A DNA stretch of 64,000 nt from an uncultured Eubacterium sp. (GCA_910583925.1 CAJTZJ010000001.1:80818-144817); one strand, 5' to 3'; counted from the first letter of the stretch, positions 54,280 to 64,000 are shown. Notes: generated by a model not told the origin, from the sequence alone. A program made the numbers and translations.

Positions 54280-54984
54280 TTATTCTTTATTTTTATCAAC
54301 TTTATCTTTTATATCATTAAGTACTTTTTTCTCAATTCTTGAAACATAGCTTCTGCTTATGTCAAGCCGCTGCGCAACCTCACGCTGCGTCAGCGGTTTT
54401 TTGTTATCCAATCCATATCTTAGAATAATGATTTCCCGTTCTCTTTCGTCCTCCATATTTTCAATGATTTTAGAAACCTTTTCCCATTTTATTTTTGTTT
54501 CCAAATCCTCTGCCAAATCCCTGCTGTCGCTTATTGTTTCCTGAATGGTAAGTGGATTGCCGTCTTTATCCATTTCTAAGGAATCTCCAAGGTAAACATC
54601 AGTTGCATTTTTCCTTATGTTGCGGAAATACATCAATATTTCATTTTCTATACATCTACTGGCATAGGTGGCAAGGCGGATGCACTTGTCAGGATTGAAG
54701 CTGTCTATTGCTTTTATAAGTCCGATTGTGCCGATGGATATTAAATCATCAGTGTCGTTTGTTTTGGAATAGTATTTTTTTACAATGTGGCTTACAAGTC
54801 TTAAATTCCGCTCAATAAGCAAGGCTCGTGCATCTTTGTCGCCGTTTTTTAAACGCTCTAGTGCTGATGCCTCCTCCTTGGGATTTAATGGCTTCGGAAA
54901 GCTTGATGTGTTGTTGATGTGCAGAATAAAGTAAAGAAGATTTGCACCCAGAATAGACAATAAAGCAGAAAACATTTTCATCAC
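54280..54984 (-). CDS. sigK: Pro-sigma-K sporulation sigma factor
   Basis: A 234-residue sigma-70 family factor. A hydrophobic pro-sequence of about 20 residues (FSALLSILGANLLYFIL) is the part cleaved by SpoIVFB in known sporeformers. Region 2 (NLRLVSHIVKKYY, DLISIGTIGLIKAIDSF) and region 4 (TQREVAQRLDISRSYVSRIE) follow. SigK directs late mother-cell genes for spore coat. The gene is continuous, without a skin element. Two ATGs open it; the second, at 54981, is equally possible. It marks the host as a likely sporeformer. Confidence 0.92.
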   Translation of the reverse strand: MMKMFSALLSILGANLLYFILHINNTSSFPKPLNPKEEASALERLKNGDKDARALLIERNLRLVSHIVKKYYSKTNDTDDLISIGTIGLIKAIDSFNPDKCIRLATYASRCIENEILMYFRNIRKNATDVYLGDSLEMDKDGNPLTIQETISDSRDLAEDLETKIKWEKVSKIIENMEDEREREIIILRYGLDNKKPLTQREVAQRLDISRSYVSRIEKKVLNDIKDKVDKNKE

Positions 54985-55132
54985 CGATTAATACTATGTT
55001 CTTTTAACTTGGCTAATTCCTAATGAATTATTTTGCAATAAAATGTGTTTTTTCGTATAATTATTGTATGCCAAATGGGTTGAATTTTAATTCAGCTTAA
55101 AATGGATTAAATTAATGGCAGGGGATTTATTT

Positions 55133-55603
55133 ATGTTTTTTAATAAAAGTAAAAAGTATATAGATATTGTTAACACTAAGGGGATCTTCAGTAATACATA
55201 TGATAAAAGATATCCCCAGACAATTGTTAATCAGCTTGTTTTAAAGCATTTTAAAAAGGCGGAAAAAGTACCTAAATGCATTTTTATTGGATGGGACGGC
55301 TGCCGCGGCGATGCAATGAAATATCTTATAAAAAGTGAAAGTGAAAAGATAAGTGGCGGAAATGATGATTTTAATTACAGTGCAGTCAATTTGCTGAAAA
55401 AAACAGGCGGTGTTTATATTACATATGTCGGCGGAGATAAGGGCTTTCAGCAGGAAACAAGCACTGCACAGGGTTGGGCTTCCGCACTCTGCGGAAAATG
55501 GATGAAAAAAATGGAAAAAGTTTATTGCTTAATGAAAGGCTTTTCTTTTATTATTGTATATATTAATGTAATAAAAGAAAGGCGATTGGATTTTTTGAAT
55601 TGA
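55133..55603 (+). CDS. Truncated alkaline-phosphatase-superfamily-like protein
   Basis: 156 residues. The first 130 resemble the start of an alkaline phosphatase/phosphodiesterase-fold enzyme: FIGWDGCRGDAM offers the metal-binding Asp and the nucleophile region, then TSTAQGWASALCGKW. The rest of the fold, with the remaining metal ligands, is missing. The last 30 residues are a low-complexity tail that overlaps a terminator-like A/T hairpin. AGGGGAT supports ATG 55133 over 55115. Probably a gene remnant or a very short paralogue. Confidence 0.55.
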   Translation: MFFNKSKKYIDIVNTKGIFSNTYDKRYPQTIVNQLVLKHFKKAEKVPKCIFIGWDGCRGDAMKYLIKSESEKISGGNDDFNYSAVNLLKKTGGVYITYVGGDKGFQQETSTAQGWASALCGKWMKKMEKVYCLMKGFSFIIVYINVIKERRLDFLN

Positions 55604-55648
55604 CATATTGCCTGTAAAGCAAGTTTACCTTACATTCGGTTTCTCTTG

Positions 55649-55687
55649 AAAAGCATATGTAAAGTCTTATACTTTACATATGCTTTT
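55649..55687 (+). terminator. Terminator-like hairpin after the phosphatase-like gene
   Basis: AAAAGCATATGTAAAGT pairs perfectly with ACTTTACATATGCTTTT around a 5-bp loop. Between it and the promoter at 55906 (about 220 bp) the sequence is AT-rich with no gene seen. Confidence 0.75.
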
Positions 55688-55905
55688 GCTGCTTATATGC
55701 TTGTAAATATGCCAAAATATTTATAATATATTCCTATTATAATGCAGCACATAGGTTGGTATTTAGTGTACAAATATCTTGTATAAATACTGCTAAAATC
55801 AATAATATATGGGTTTGCTGTTGTACAAAATGCAATAAAAGTAACACAGTATTAACACTGATTTGTACAAATTTGTTAAAAAATTATTAACCAAATTAAA
55901 ACTCG

Positions 55906-55935
55906 TTGACAAGTTCCGCAACGCTGTCATATAAT
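55906..55935 (+). promoter_or_regulatory. Consensus promoter of the giant surface-protein gene
   Basis: TTGACA (55906-55911), an 18-bp spacer and TATAAT (55930-55935). Both hexamers are perfect. The predicted start near 55943 gives a leader of about 220 nt. Confidence 0.8.
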
Positions 55936-55942
55936 ATGAGCA

Positions 55943-56163
55943 TAAATACTGATACCTTGTTCTTCTTTGCTGTTTTATTTATAATACGGTCGATTAGCGC
56001 AAAATTTTAGTAATACCGTCAATCCCCCGCACAGCAGACTTTATTAAGAACATAATAAGGTTCAGCTGTGCGGATTTTGTTTTGCACTGCAATCTATCAG
56101 TATTTTACTGATAACCCACAGGGTAAAAGGGCTAAACAAATTTTTTGGAAAGGAGAAAAATTA
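55943..56163 (+). promoter_or_regulatory. Structured 220-nt leader with terminator-like hairpin
   Basis: Three inverted repeats: ACGGT/ACCGT (55986-55990, 56015-56019), CCGCACAGC/GCTGTGCGG (56027-56035, 56065-56073) followed by ATTTTGTTTT, and TATCAGT/ACTGATA (56095-56101, 56107-56113). The second resembles an intrinsic terminator placed before the ribosome binding site (GGAAAGGAG at 56149-56157), so attenuation or a riboswitch is possible. No known riboswitch class was recognised. Confidence 0.45.
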
Positions 56164-59100
56164 ATGAGAAAACTTTGGAAAAAAGTTCTTAGTTCTGTTC
56201 TTTGCTTAGCTATGCTGCTTAGTTTTCTTTCGTTTGGTGCTGTGAACGCTTTCGGTGTTTCTGCTTCTATAGATTATGGTAAAAACCCTACTCCACAAGT
56301 AGATATTGCCGTTTCTATTCCGGCAGATTATCCGGGAACCTTTGATGATTTCAAGGCTGAATTAACTGCGGCTTTAATTGCGCAGGGCATGGATCCTTCA
56401 AGCTTCCGTATAACGGATACGGCTGTTAAGATTGATACAACAAACCTTGATGGTTGGTATGTATATGATCATTATTATAATGCAAATGCTTATAATGCTC
56501 TCAAATTATCAGCTGAACAGCAGAAGAAACAGCCATACAGAGCTGCTGATAATACCTGTATGACTTCTCATGGTAAAAGCGGTGTACCGACACCATGCTT
56601 GATTCAGGATGTTTTCGTTGCTAAACGTTGGGGCACCCCGGGCACAAAACTTTATCCGTTCAATCAGCATACATATTCATGGGAAGAAAACGGACGAGCA
56701 AATATGATGTTTGCAGGCTACGGTACAAAGGCTTTAACCGACTATATGTTCTATCCTGCTACAAGTGATTCAAGAAGAACGATAGAGTTCGACCTTGACT
56801 GCGGTGCTATTGATACACACACTCTCATTGGTGCAGGTTTCCTTCTTAATGCTGCAATTACTAACGGCAGCTTAAATGGTTACAGCTTTTTTATCAACTG
56901 GTCAAGTAATAAAATTGAGCTTCGCAAAATTCAGAATGCTGCAGCTACTATAGAAAGTGTTCCGGGTACAGTTGTTACCTCTATAGCAATGCCTTCTATG
57001 GCTACCGGTACTAAGCTTCGTATCAAAGTTGTTCTGAACAGAGATTCTGTAACAGTAACATCAAGAAAATACACCGGAAATCAGATGGGCGCTGAAGAAA
57101 CCTGGTTTAACAATTATTCCATTCCGATTCTTGCAGCTGCAGGAAATGGTTTCGGTCCTATCGTATCATACAGCAGCCATGGCTGCGCATCTATGACCTA
57201 CTTCCAGTTCGGCGACCTTGCCATGACATACGATGCAACCGCATTTGATGCTCTTAAGGAAGTTCAGTATGTTCAGAGCGCTCCGCAGAAGTATTTTATA
57301 AACATCGCAGGTGAGAAGGGAACAGGTATACCTGATCCTGAAAAAGACTCACAGGGTTATATTGATGGTATTACCCGTATGGATGAAAATGAAATCTTTT
57401 ATATCAGTAATAAGGATGATGGTCGTGTAGGTACAGATAACGACGGTATCGGTGCTGATAATACCTATATTACATCAACCGAATCTGATTTCATTAGTGA
57501 GCTTGCAGGGCAGATAGCTAAAAACTATGAAGATAAGAAAGAGTTTACACATGTAAATCCTGCTGACAGGACAGATCCTCTTTCAGACTTCTATATCATT
57601 AATACAACAAAAGACAGTAATGGTCAGATTGATGGCTCTCAGTTGTTGACGGTACACCAGAGACATTTGATCAATAACAGTTCATCACTGCAGGTTAGTA
57701 TTTACGATAAATCAAAATTAGGTAATACGGAAGCTGCAGGTACTAAATTTACCAAATATGAGGTTACACTTCTTGATCCGGACGGCAACCCCGTTACAGG
57801 TTTAAACAGAGTAACAATTACACCTGATGCAGAGGGTAATGTAACCTTCCCCGAATACACGGTTGATAAGAATTCAAAGCCGGGCCGTTATACATTCCAG
57901 ATGGAGGTAACGGATGATAAAGGGAACAGATCCGGTATTACAAGTACATACTTTACAGTATTCGATGATGATGTAGAACCTATTGCTGTTGGTAAAAACA
58001 CAACCAAAAATCACGCAACAATTACCTTAACTGATACAGGTCAGGGTATTGATGATGACGGTATTACTTTCCTTAAGGACAACAGAGGTTCAGGTGTATA
58101 TGCTTATTATATAACTGATGAAGAATCTAAGAATGACAGTCCATTGGAGAATCCGGATCTTTGGATTTATCTTGATGAGCCTATCCATGAATATTCTTTT
58201 GATGTTGATTTAACAAATTACACAGGTGCCGGCAAGAAGCTTGTTGTTTATTATATGGATGAATGCAGAAACGCCGGTAATATCGCTGTATTTAAACCTG
58301 TTCATGTTGTAGTTGAAGATCCGGAAGGAAATCCGATTGATGATTATTATATCATCGGTGAAACGCCGGTTATCGTTCTTCCTGATGATGTTCCTAAGCA
58401 TCCGGATCCGGATTTCGGATTCAGTAACTGGGAAATTGTTCCTCCGGGAGATAATCCTCCGGGCGGCGGTGATCCTATAACAGAGGGTAAGGAAATTCCT
58501 GTTGATCCTGATGATGATGAGCCTACTATTACAATCAGACCTTCATATACTGATCATAAAGTAAATCTTACTTATAATGCGAATGCTGCAGATGCTTATA
58601 TTGAAGACGCTGAAGATGAAGATGGTAATCCAAGTGCAACAACATCTGTTCAGATTACTGAAAATTCAGATCTTGCTGCTAAGATTAGAGCGCAGGGTGT
58701 AGTTCCTGTTCGCGAAGGCTACAATTTTGTGGGTTGGTATCTTGATGCTGCCTGCACAACTGCTGTTAAGGATCAAATTGCTGCTACAGATACAATTGTT
58801 TATGCTAAATGGGAAATTGCTTCCTATGATCTTCATTTTGATCATAACGGCGGCGGTTCTTCGGGTATCAGAGTTAAATCTGATGTTACATATGGAACTC
58901 CGTTAAGTGAAATCAATAATCCAAACAGTCCATTAAATGTTAAAGCAAATGAAAACCCTGAAAGACCGGGTTATAACTTTAAAGAATGGACATTGGATAA
59001 GGAAGGCAATCAGCCAATCGGCTCAGCTACAATGCCTGCTTCCGATTATACACTTTATGCACAGTGGACAATTGATACAAGTAAGTTTGTAGTAAGCTTT

Positions 59101-62100
59101 GACACCAAGGGCGGTAATATAATTGCCGATAAACCTTATGCTTCAACTGACAAGGCTTACGGAAATCTTCAGAAACCAACCAAATCCGGTTATGTTTTTG
59201 AAGGATGGTATGTTGAATATCCGGGTGCTGATGGTGAAACAGTAAAAGAAAAAGTTGAACTATCAGGCAGCACAATGCCGGCATATTACACAAATAAAAC
59301 ACCTACTCCGGATAAGGGTCACACGCTTACTGCTGAATGGAGTCCGGCAACAGATACAAGAGTTAATGTTGCATTTTATCTGAACAGCGGTGTTAGGGAT
59401 GAAAACGGCAATTACAGATATGTAAGAGCAAATAACCTTACCCAGTCTTTCCTTGCAACAACAGAAGATACTGTTTCAGTACCTCAGGAAATTCTTGATA
59501 AATACAATGAATTGCTTGCATCTTCAGATGAATATGCTGTTTCAAGAGATTACTGGCTCAATGATGAAATCCACCCTGAAGAACGCACCGGTGTTGTAAC
59601 AGGTGGTACACCGCTTGAACTTAAACTCTATTATGATAGATTCTTTAATGTTAACGGTGTTGTATTAAGCGGAGAAGAAACAGGTACTGTTTCTTCCGTT
59701 ATTCGTGTTAAGGAAGGCGAGCGTCCAACAATTACATGGGCACCTGCTGAAGGCTATCATACAGCGAATATCATACTTGATAACAGAATTCGTGATGGGC
59801 TTTTAGCTAAGAATGAATATACCTTTGAAGAGGATATTCATAAGGACTATTATTTCCGTGTAAGATTTGATGCCGGCGAAGCTCCCGTTAATCCGGCTGC
59901 GAAGGATTATTATTCTGTTGTAACCAAGATTGAAGGTTGCTATGATGGCACTTGCTCAATAACACCATCAGGTAGATATGTTGCAGGAAGAGATTCAATT
60001 TTAATTGATTGGAATATTCCTGAAAACTATAGTATTGTAAGCATTCAGATGGATCAGACCATCTATCTTCCAAATGAGGAAGCCGTTGAGGCTTACAAAG
60101 AAAAGTATCCTGATATTAATCCAAACTATATTCAGGCTGGTCCTCAGTATTTTAACGGAGAATTTATCCGCTTCAGAAAGATTGCTCAGGATCATCAGGT
60201 TATCGTAAATGTTGAAAAGCTTCCGACACTCGGCGGCGGTTCAACGCAGGGTAACTATACTGTAACTGTTAATACTTACGGCGGCGACGGTAAATACACT
60301 GTTTCTCCGTCTCAGGTTTCAGCTGCAGGCGAAAATGTTCAGGTTAAATGGGCACAGGGTTCATCTGTTTACAATGTTGCTTCTGTTTATATTGATGGTG
60401 TAAACAAATCAGCAGATTTCAAAGACCTCAATAACGGCAGTACAACATTCTCTAAAATAGATGCTAACCATGTTGTTGATATTTACTTAACCAAGGAGGA
60501 TGCTCCTACAGAGAATCCTACTTATGATAAGGATAGCTTTAATAAGCTTAATACGCAGATTGTTGGTGGTCCCGGTACAATCACCGGCGGTGGTTACATC
60601 GGCGAAGACAATAAGAATCAGACGATTACATGGGATATCAACACTGTAACCGATCCTACTGATCCGAAGTATTCATACTATGAAGTTGAAAGCGTTACAA
60701 TTAACGGCGAAGAAGTTTCAGTTGATGAATATGAAAGCGGTTCACTGAATCGAGAGATTACAGAAGATACCGAGGTTGTTGTAAATATCAAACCTGTTCT
60801 CTATAATGTAAATGTTTATAGATATGGTTTTGGTAAAACAACTGAATCAAAAACTTATTATAAGGCACAGTCTTATGTTGATCTTTCAGGTGAAGAAATT
60901 TCAGGCAACGGATACACACTTGTTAAGGTTGTAGTAGACGGCGTGATTTATTATGACTTCTTCAATCCTGTAACAGATGAACCTGAAACTGCTTCATTCT
61001 TCTCAATGCTCAGAGAAGCAATTTCTCCTCGGGCTGACGGCGATGATGTAATTACTGTTAAAGATGATAATACAGCTTCAAAGTTTGCACTTGATATTTC
61101 TAATCTGAATAGAGATCATGATGTTGAATATTACTTCACACCAAATAATCCTGAAACAGGCGATCCAACTCCTGCACCTGCCGTTACACATAAGGTAACT
61201 GCTGATATTACAAATGTTGCAGGTGCTGAAATCAAAGGACAGGGAATTGTTGAAGATAATGGTAATGCTACCGTTTCTTGGGATGTTCCTGAAGGCTATG
61301 AGGTTGAATTTGTAACAGTTGACGGCAAAGTGATGGCTGTTGAAGGCAATTCTGTTTCTCTTACGGATATTACTTCTGACAAGCATGTTGTAGTTAATCT
61401 TTCTAAAACAGATGATAATACAACAGATGTTCCTGTAAAGGGCGATGTTGATACACAGTTTACCGTTGATACCGGCGTTGTAGGCGGCAAGGGCGAAATT
61501 ACGCCTTCTGCTAAATACAATGAGGGCGGTTCCGCTACAATTACATGGAAAGTGGTTCCTGTTGTAACTGCTACAGGCAGTATCTTTGATAAGCCTGAGT
61601 ATAAAGAGTATCATGATAGCCTTGCAGATGAGTTTGATGCTGCTACAGGTGTAATTAAACACGGCAGACTTGATTATGATGTAGATGGCGATGGTGTACC
61701 TGATCTCAATATTGATATAGACGGCGACGGCTATCCTGAATTAAACATTGATTTAAATGGCGATAATGTTGCTGATTATAATATTGATAACGGAAGCGGT
61801 AAACCGGATACGACCAAGCCGCTTATTCATGATGATAATAAGATAAAAGAAACCCGTGATTTTGAAGTTAAATATATTATCGTTGATGGTAAGGTGCGTA
61901 ATGATCTTATTTCTGCAGGAAGTATTACATTTGATGATCTTGATGATAATCATTCAGTTGTAGTAGTTGTTGATGAGAAAGAGAAAACACCTACCAATGT
62001 AGATACAGACGGCGATGGCACACCGGATATCAACATCGATACAGATGGCGATGGTGAGCCGGATACAGATATTGATATTGACGGCGACGGCGAGCCGGAT

Positions 62101-64000
62101 ATCAACATTGATGATGACGGCGATGGTATACCTGACAGAGAAATCGATGAAGATAAGCCGGGCGATCCGGGCTATGGCAAGGTAGACACCTATCTTACTG
62201 TTAGATATATTAATGAATTAACAGGCGAAGAAATTCCCGGAACTCCTTCAATCTACAGAGAGAAGAAGGATAAGGGTGATGAGTATACAACAGATCAGCT
62301 TCTTCTTGATGAGTATGATTTTGTTGAGGTAATCGGTATTCCAAGCGGAAAAATGATTTACGAGGATACACAGATTACTTATGTATACACTCCAAAGGCC
62401 GCAGTTGTTAATGTTGAATTCGTTGATGAAGACGGCAATGCAATAGAAGGTCTTGATACAGCAGTTATCAATGGCAAAGTTTTCGAGGATTATTCACTTG
62501 AAGCTGCTGAGGCACTTCAGAACGCACTTGATTCCGGCAAGTTAGATGGCTGGAAGTTAGTTGCTTCTGAAAATGCTGAAGGCACGATGACTGCTGATCC
62601 AATTACTGTAACTTATACATTTGCTCCGAAGGATTCAAAGATTATTGTAAACTTTGTTGATGAAGACGGTAATCCTATCCCGGGCAAGGAAGTAGTTACA
62701 ATTGATAAAGAATATTTTGAAACCTATGAGGTTGAGCCTGATAACGATATTTACGGCTATGAATTAGACATGGATAAGTATCCTGAAAATGCAACAGGTA
62801 CTATTGATGACGAAGAAATAGTAGTAACATTTGTTTACAAGCTCAAGGATGCTTCTGTTAATGTTATCTATAAAGATGCTGAAACAGGAGAGGTTTTAGA
62901 TACTGATACCAAAGCCGGTAAAGTATTTGATAAGTATAGTACAGATGCAAAATCAATCTACGGTTATGAATTACAGAATACACCTTCAAATGCTGAAGGT
63001 AAACTCGGAGAAGAAAATGCTGATGTAGTTTACTTATACAGCCGTAAGGCAACCTCTGTAATTATCAAGTATATTGATAGAGATGGCAATGAGCTTGCGC
63101 AGTCTATAACCATTGATGGCAGAGTATTTGACGAATTCAAAACAAAGCATCATGATATTGAAGGCTATGATTGGGTTGATGTTCAGATAGAAGGACTCAA
63201 AACAAGAGCAGCTCAGAATCTTAACGATTTTGACGGACAGATGCAGGAAAACACAATCACTGTTACATACATCTACGAAGCAAAAGAATTTAAGGTTACA
63301 GTTCAGTACTTTGATTTAGCAGGTAATAAACTTGCTGATGATAAAGTAACAACTTATAAGTATAATTCAGAATATGAAGTAAACGCTGCTGAAATTGATG
63401 GTTATAAGGTATCCAGAGTTATTGGTACTGCTTCGGGTATAGTTAAGGGCGATGTTATCGTTACTTATTTCTATACAGATGATTCTAATGAACCTGTAGA
63501 TCCGAAACCACCGGTTGATCCTGACGATCCTGATGATCCGAAGCCTCCGGTTGATCCTGACGAACCTGTAGATCCGAAACCACCGGTTGATCCTGACGAT
63601 CCTGATGATCCGAAACCACCGGTTGATCCTGAAAAACCGGGTATCAACATTGATACAGATGGTGATGGTGAACCGGACATTAATATTGATACAGATGGTG
63701 ACGGTGAACCGGATATTAATATCGATACAGATGGTGACGGCGAACCGGACATTAATATTGATACAGACGGCGATGGCACACCGGATATAAATATTGATAC
63801 AGACGGCGATGGCACACCGGATATAAATATTGATACAGACGGCGATAGAGAGCCTGATATCAATATTGATACAGATGGTGACGGCAAAGCTGATATCAAC
63901 ATCGATACGGATAATGACGGCAAAGCTGATATCAACATCGATACAGATAATGACGGCAAAGCTGATATCAACATCGATACAGATAATGACGGCAAAGCTG
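56164..64000 (+). CDS. Giant secreted surface protein with InlB-type, MucBP-like and DG-rich repeats (3' end beyond window)
   Basis: 2612 codons are seen and the frame is still open at the edge. A signal peptide (KKVLSSVLCLAMLLSFLSFG) is followed by a lectin- or glucanase-like beta domain (about 60-370) and Ig-like regions (500-720). InlB/Listeria-Bacteroides repeats lie near 800-1060 (GYNFVGWYLD, YAKWE, GYVFEGWYV). More beta domains follow (1090-1830), with DG-rich stretches near 1835-1880 and 1945-2000. Six MucBP-like units lie at about 2005-2440, a Pro-Asp linker at about 2440-2495, and then 12-residue INIDTDGDGEPD-type repeats to the edge. The layout fits a mucus- or surface-binding adhesin; DG repeats may bind calcium. 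A wall anchor would lie beyond the window. Confidence 0.88.
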   Translation, partial: MRKLWKKVLSSVLCLAMLLSFLSFGAVNAFGVSASIDYGKNPTPQVDIAVSIPADYPGTFDDFKAELTAALIAQGMDPSSFRITDTAVKIDTTNLDGWYVYDHYYNANAYNALKLSAEQQKKQPYRAADNTCMTSHGKSGVPTPCLIQDVFVAKRWGTPGTKLYPFNQHTYSWEENGRANMMFAGYGTKALTDYMFYPATSDSRRTIEFDLDCGAIDTHTLIGAGFLLNAAITNGSLNGYSFFINWSSNKIELRKIQNAAATIESVPGTVVTSIAMPSMATGTKLRIKVVLNRDSVTVTSRKYTGNQMGAEETWFNNYSIPILAAAGNGFGPIVSYSSHGCASMTYFQFGDLAMTYDATAFDALKEVQYVQSAPQKYFINIAGEKGTGIPDPEKDSQGYIDGITRMDENEIFYISNKDDGRVGTDNDGIGADNTYITSTESDFISELAGQIAKNYEDKKEFTHVNPADRTDPLSDFYIINTTKDSNGQIDGSQLLTVHQRHLINNSSSLQVSIYDKSKLGNTEAAGTKFTKYEVTLLDPDGNPVTGLNRVTITPDAEGNVTFPEYTVDKNSKPGRYTFQMEVTDDKGNRSGITSTYFTVFDDDVEPIAVGKNTTKNHATITLTDTGQGIDDDGITFLKDNRGSGVYAYYITDEESKNDSPLENPDLWIYLDEPIHEYSFDVDLTNYTGAGKKLVVYYMDECRNAGNIAVFKPVHVVVEDPEGNPIDDYYIIGETPVIVLPDDVPKHPDPDFGFSNWEIVPPGDNPPGGGDPITEGKEIPVDPDDDEPTITIRPSYTDHKVNLTYNANAADAYIEDAEDEDGNPSATTSVQITENSDLAAKIRAQGVVPVREGYNFVGWYLDAACTTAVKDQIAATDTIVYAKWEIASYDLHFDHNGGGSSGIRVKSDVTYGTPLSEINNPNSPLNVKANENPERPGYNFKEWTLDKEGNQPIGSATMPASDYTLYAQWTIDTSKFVVSFDTKGGNIIADKPYASTDKAYGNLQKPTKSGYVFEGWYVEYPGADGETVKEKVELSGSTMPAYYTNKTPTPDKGHTLTAEWSPATDTRVNVAFYLNSGVRDENGNYRYVRANNLTQSFLATTEDTVSVPQEILDKYNELLASSDEYAVSRDYWLNDEIHPEERTGVVTGGTPLELKLYYDRFFNVNGVVLSGEETGTVSSVIRVKEGERPTITWAPAEGYHTANIILDNRIRDGLLAKNEYTFEEDIHKDYYFRVRFDAGEAPVNPAAKDYYSVVTKIEGCYDGTCSITPSGRYVAGRDSILIDWNIPENYSIVSIQMDQTIYLPNEEAVEAYKEKYPDINPNYIQAGPQYFNGEFIRFRKIAQDHQVIVNVEKLPTLGGGSTQGNYTVTVNTYGGDGKYTVSPSQVSAAGENVQVKWAQGSSVYNVASVYIDGVNKSADFKDLNNGSTTFSKIDANHVVDIYLTKEDAPTENPTYDKDSFNKLNTQIVGGPGTITGGGYIGEDNKNQTITWDINTVTDPTDPKYSYYEVESVTINGEEVSVDEYESGSLNREITEDTEVVVNIKPVLYNVNVYRYGFGKTTESKTYYKAQSYVDLSGEEISGNGYTLVKVVVDGVIYYDFFNPVTDEPETASFFSMLREAISPRADGDDVITVKDDNTASKFALDISNLNRDHDVEYYFTPNNPETGDPTPAPAVTHKVTADITNVAGAEIKGQGIVEDNGNATVSWDVPEGYEVEFVTVDGKVMAVEGNSVSLTDITSDKHVVVNLSKTDDNTTDVPVKGDVDTQFTVDTGVVGGKGEITPSAKYNEGGSATITWKVVPVVTATGSIFDKPEYKEYHDSLADEFDAATGVIKHGRLDYDVDGDGVPDLNIDIDGDGYPELNIDLNGDNVADYNIDNGSGKPDTTKPLIHDDNKIKETRDFEVKYIIVDGKVRNDLISAGSITFDDLDDNHSVVVVVDEKEKTPTNVDTDGDGTPDINIDTDGDGEPDTDIDIDGDGEPDINIDDDGDGIPDREIDEDKPGDPGYGKVDTYLTVRYINELTGEEIPGTPSIYREKKDKGDEYTTDQLLLDEYDFVEVIGIPSGKMIYEDTQITYVYTPKAAVVNVEFVDEDGNAIEGLDTAVINGKVFEDYSLEAAEALQNALDSGKLDGWKLVASENAEGTMTADPITVTYTFAPKDSKIIVNFVDEDGNPIPGKEVVTIDKEYFETYEVEPDNDIYGYELDMDKYPENATGTIDDEEIVVTFVYKLKDASVNVIYKDAETGEVLDTDTKAGKVFDKYSTDAKSIYGYELQNTPSNAEGKLGEENADVVYLYSRKATSVIIKYIDRDGNELAQSITIDGRVFDEFKTKHHDIEGYDWVDVQIEGLKTRAAQNLNDFDGQMQENTITVTYIYEAKEFKVTVQYFDLAGNKLADDKVTTYKYNSEYEVNAAEIDGYKVSRVIGTASGIVKGDVIVTYFYTDDSNEPVDPKPPVDPDDPDDPKPPVDPDEPVDPKPPVDPDDPDDPKPPVDPEKPGINIDTDGDGEPDINIDTDGDGEPDINIDTDGDGEPDINIDTDGDGTPDINIDTDGDGTPDINIDTDGDREPDINIDTDGDGKADINIDTDNDGKADINIDTDNDGKADINIDTDNDGKA
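63648..64000 (+). repeat. Tandem 36-bp coding repeats (DG-rich)
   Basis: About ten copies of a 36-bp unit encoding INIDTDGDGEPD and variants (GTPD, GKAD) run off the edge. Copies near the edge (NDGKAD type) are almost identical at DNA level, a sign of recent expansion. Related, diverged units occur at 61677-61800 and 62006-62150. Confidence 0.85.

Noticed and set aside
54280..54984. sigK interrupted by a skin-like element
   Set aside because: The reading frame is continuous through regions 2 and 4 with no recombinase nearby.
63471..63995. Minus-strand ORF with Ser/Val/Leu repeats
   Set aside because: It is the complement of the DG- and Pro-rich repeats of the giant surface protein and has no start signals.
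63648..64000. CRISPR-like array
   Set aside because: The 36-bp units are contiguous, in frame and coding, without unique spacers.
1..64000. tRNA or rRNA genes
   Set aside because: No cloverleaf-like or conserved ribosomal sequence was noticed on either strand; the element uses feoB, not a tRNA gene, as its target.

Overview
The window looks like the chromosome of a low-GC, spore-forming Clostridia (Firmicutes) bacterium, probably a gut anaerobe. This is inferred from AT-rich codon use, strong AGGAGG-type ribosome binding sites, an intact pro-sigma-K gene, a Feo iron transporter, a GH127 beta-L-arabinofuranosidase with GPH-family sugar carriers, and a giant MucBP-type surface protein. The species cannot be named from the sequence alone.

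Layout. 1-2186 is host: the start of an acylating aldehyde dehydrogenase (minus strand), then feoA and the 5' two thirds of feoB. At 2187 feoB is cut by an integrated element of about 28.8 kb that ends at 30974. Both ends carry ATT at the junction and matching inverted arms. Joining 901-2189 to 30975-31671 restores a 661-codon feoB in frame. The element holds a large serine recombinase (29306-30910), a MobA/MobC pair and a candidate oriT, a RepA-like ATPase, a macro-domain protein, a VWA protein and several small genes. It therefore looks mobilizable rather than self-conjugative.

Inside the element, 4105-23065 is a very AT-rich operon for a type VII (ESX/WXG100) secretion-like system. It encodes an FHA-FtsK/SpoIIIE ATPase (EssC-like), a YukD/EsaB-like protein, two WXG100 proteins, two WXG100-like helical proteins, a lipoprotein, a zinc-ribbon/FHA protein, a PP2C phosphatase, a membrane Ser/Thr kinase, a small membrane protein with repeated threonine motifs, and a 1780-residue Ig-repeat surface protein with an extracellular DnaJ-like cysteine cluster. 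Directly upstream, a tyrosine recombinase gene lies between perfect 24-bp inverted repeats (2650-2673 and 4043-4066). A near-consensus promoter just inside the left repeat points away from the operon, and a terminator follows the recombinase gene. This is the architecture expected of a phase-variation switch, seen here in what should be the OFF orientation. The switch-controlled secretion and phospho-signalling locus on a mobilizable element inside feoB is the main discovery candidate.

30975-64000 is host again: the feoB 3' part; a GT2-TagF wall-polymer transferase; two GPH sugar carriers with an alpha/beta hydrolase; a membrane-anchored HTH regulator; GH127; a MocR regulator (with Asn at the usual PLP lysine) divergent from pyridoxamine kinase, an ECF S-component and a radical SAM gene; a coiled-coil protein; an O-antigen ligase-like protein; two parvulin foldases; a lone fumarase beta subunit; sigK; a truncated phosphatase-like gene; and the first 2612 codons of a giant surface protein that runs off the window.

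All calls rest on reading motifs, starts, repeats and hairpins by eye; no searches or folding programs were run.
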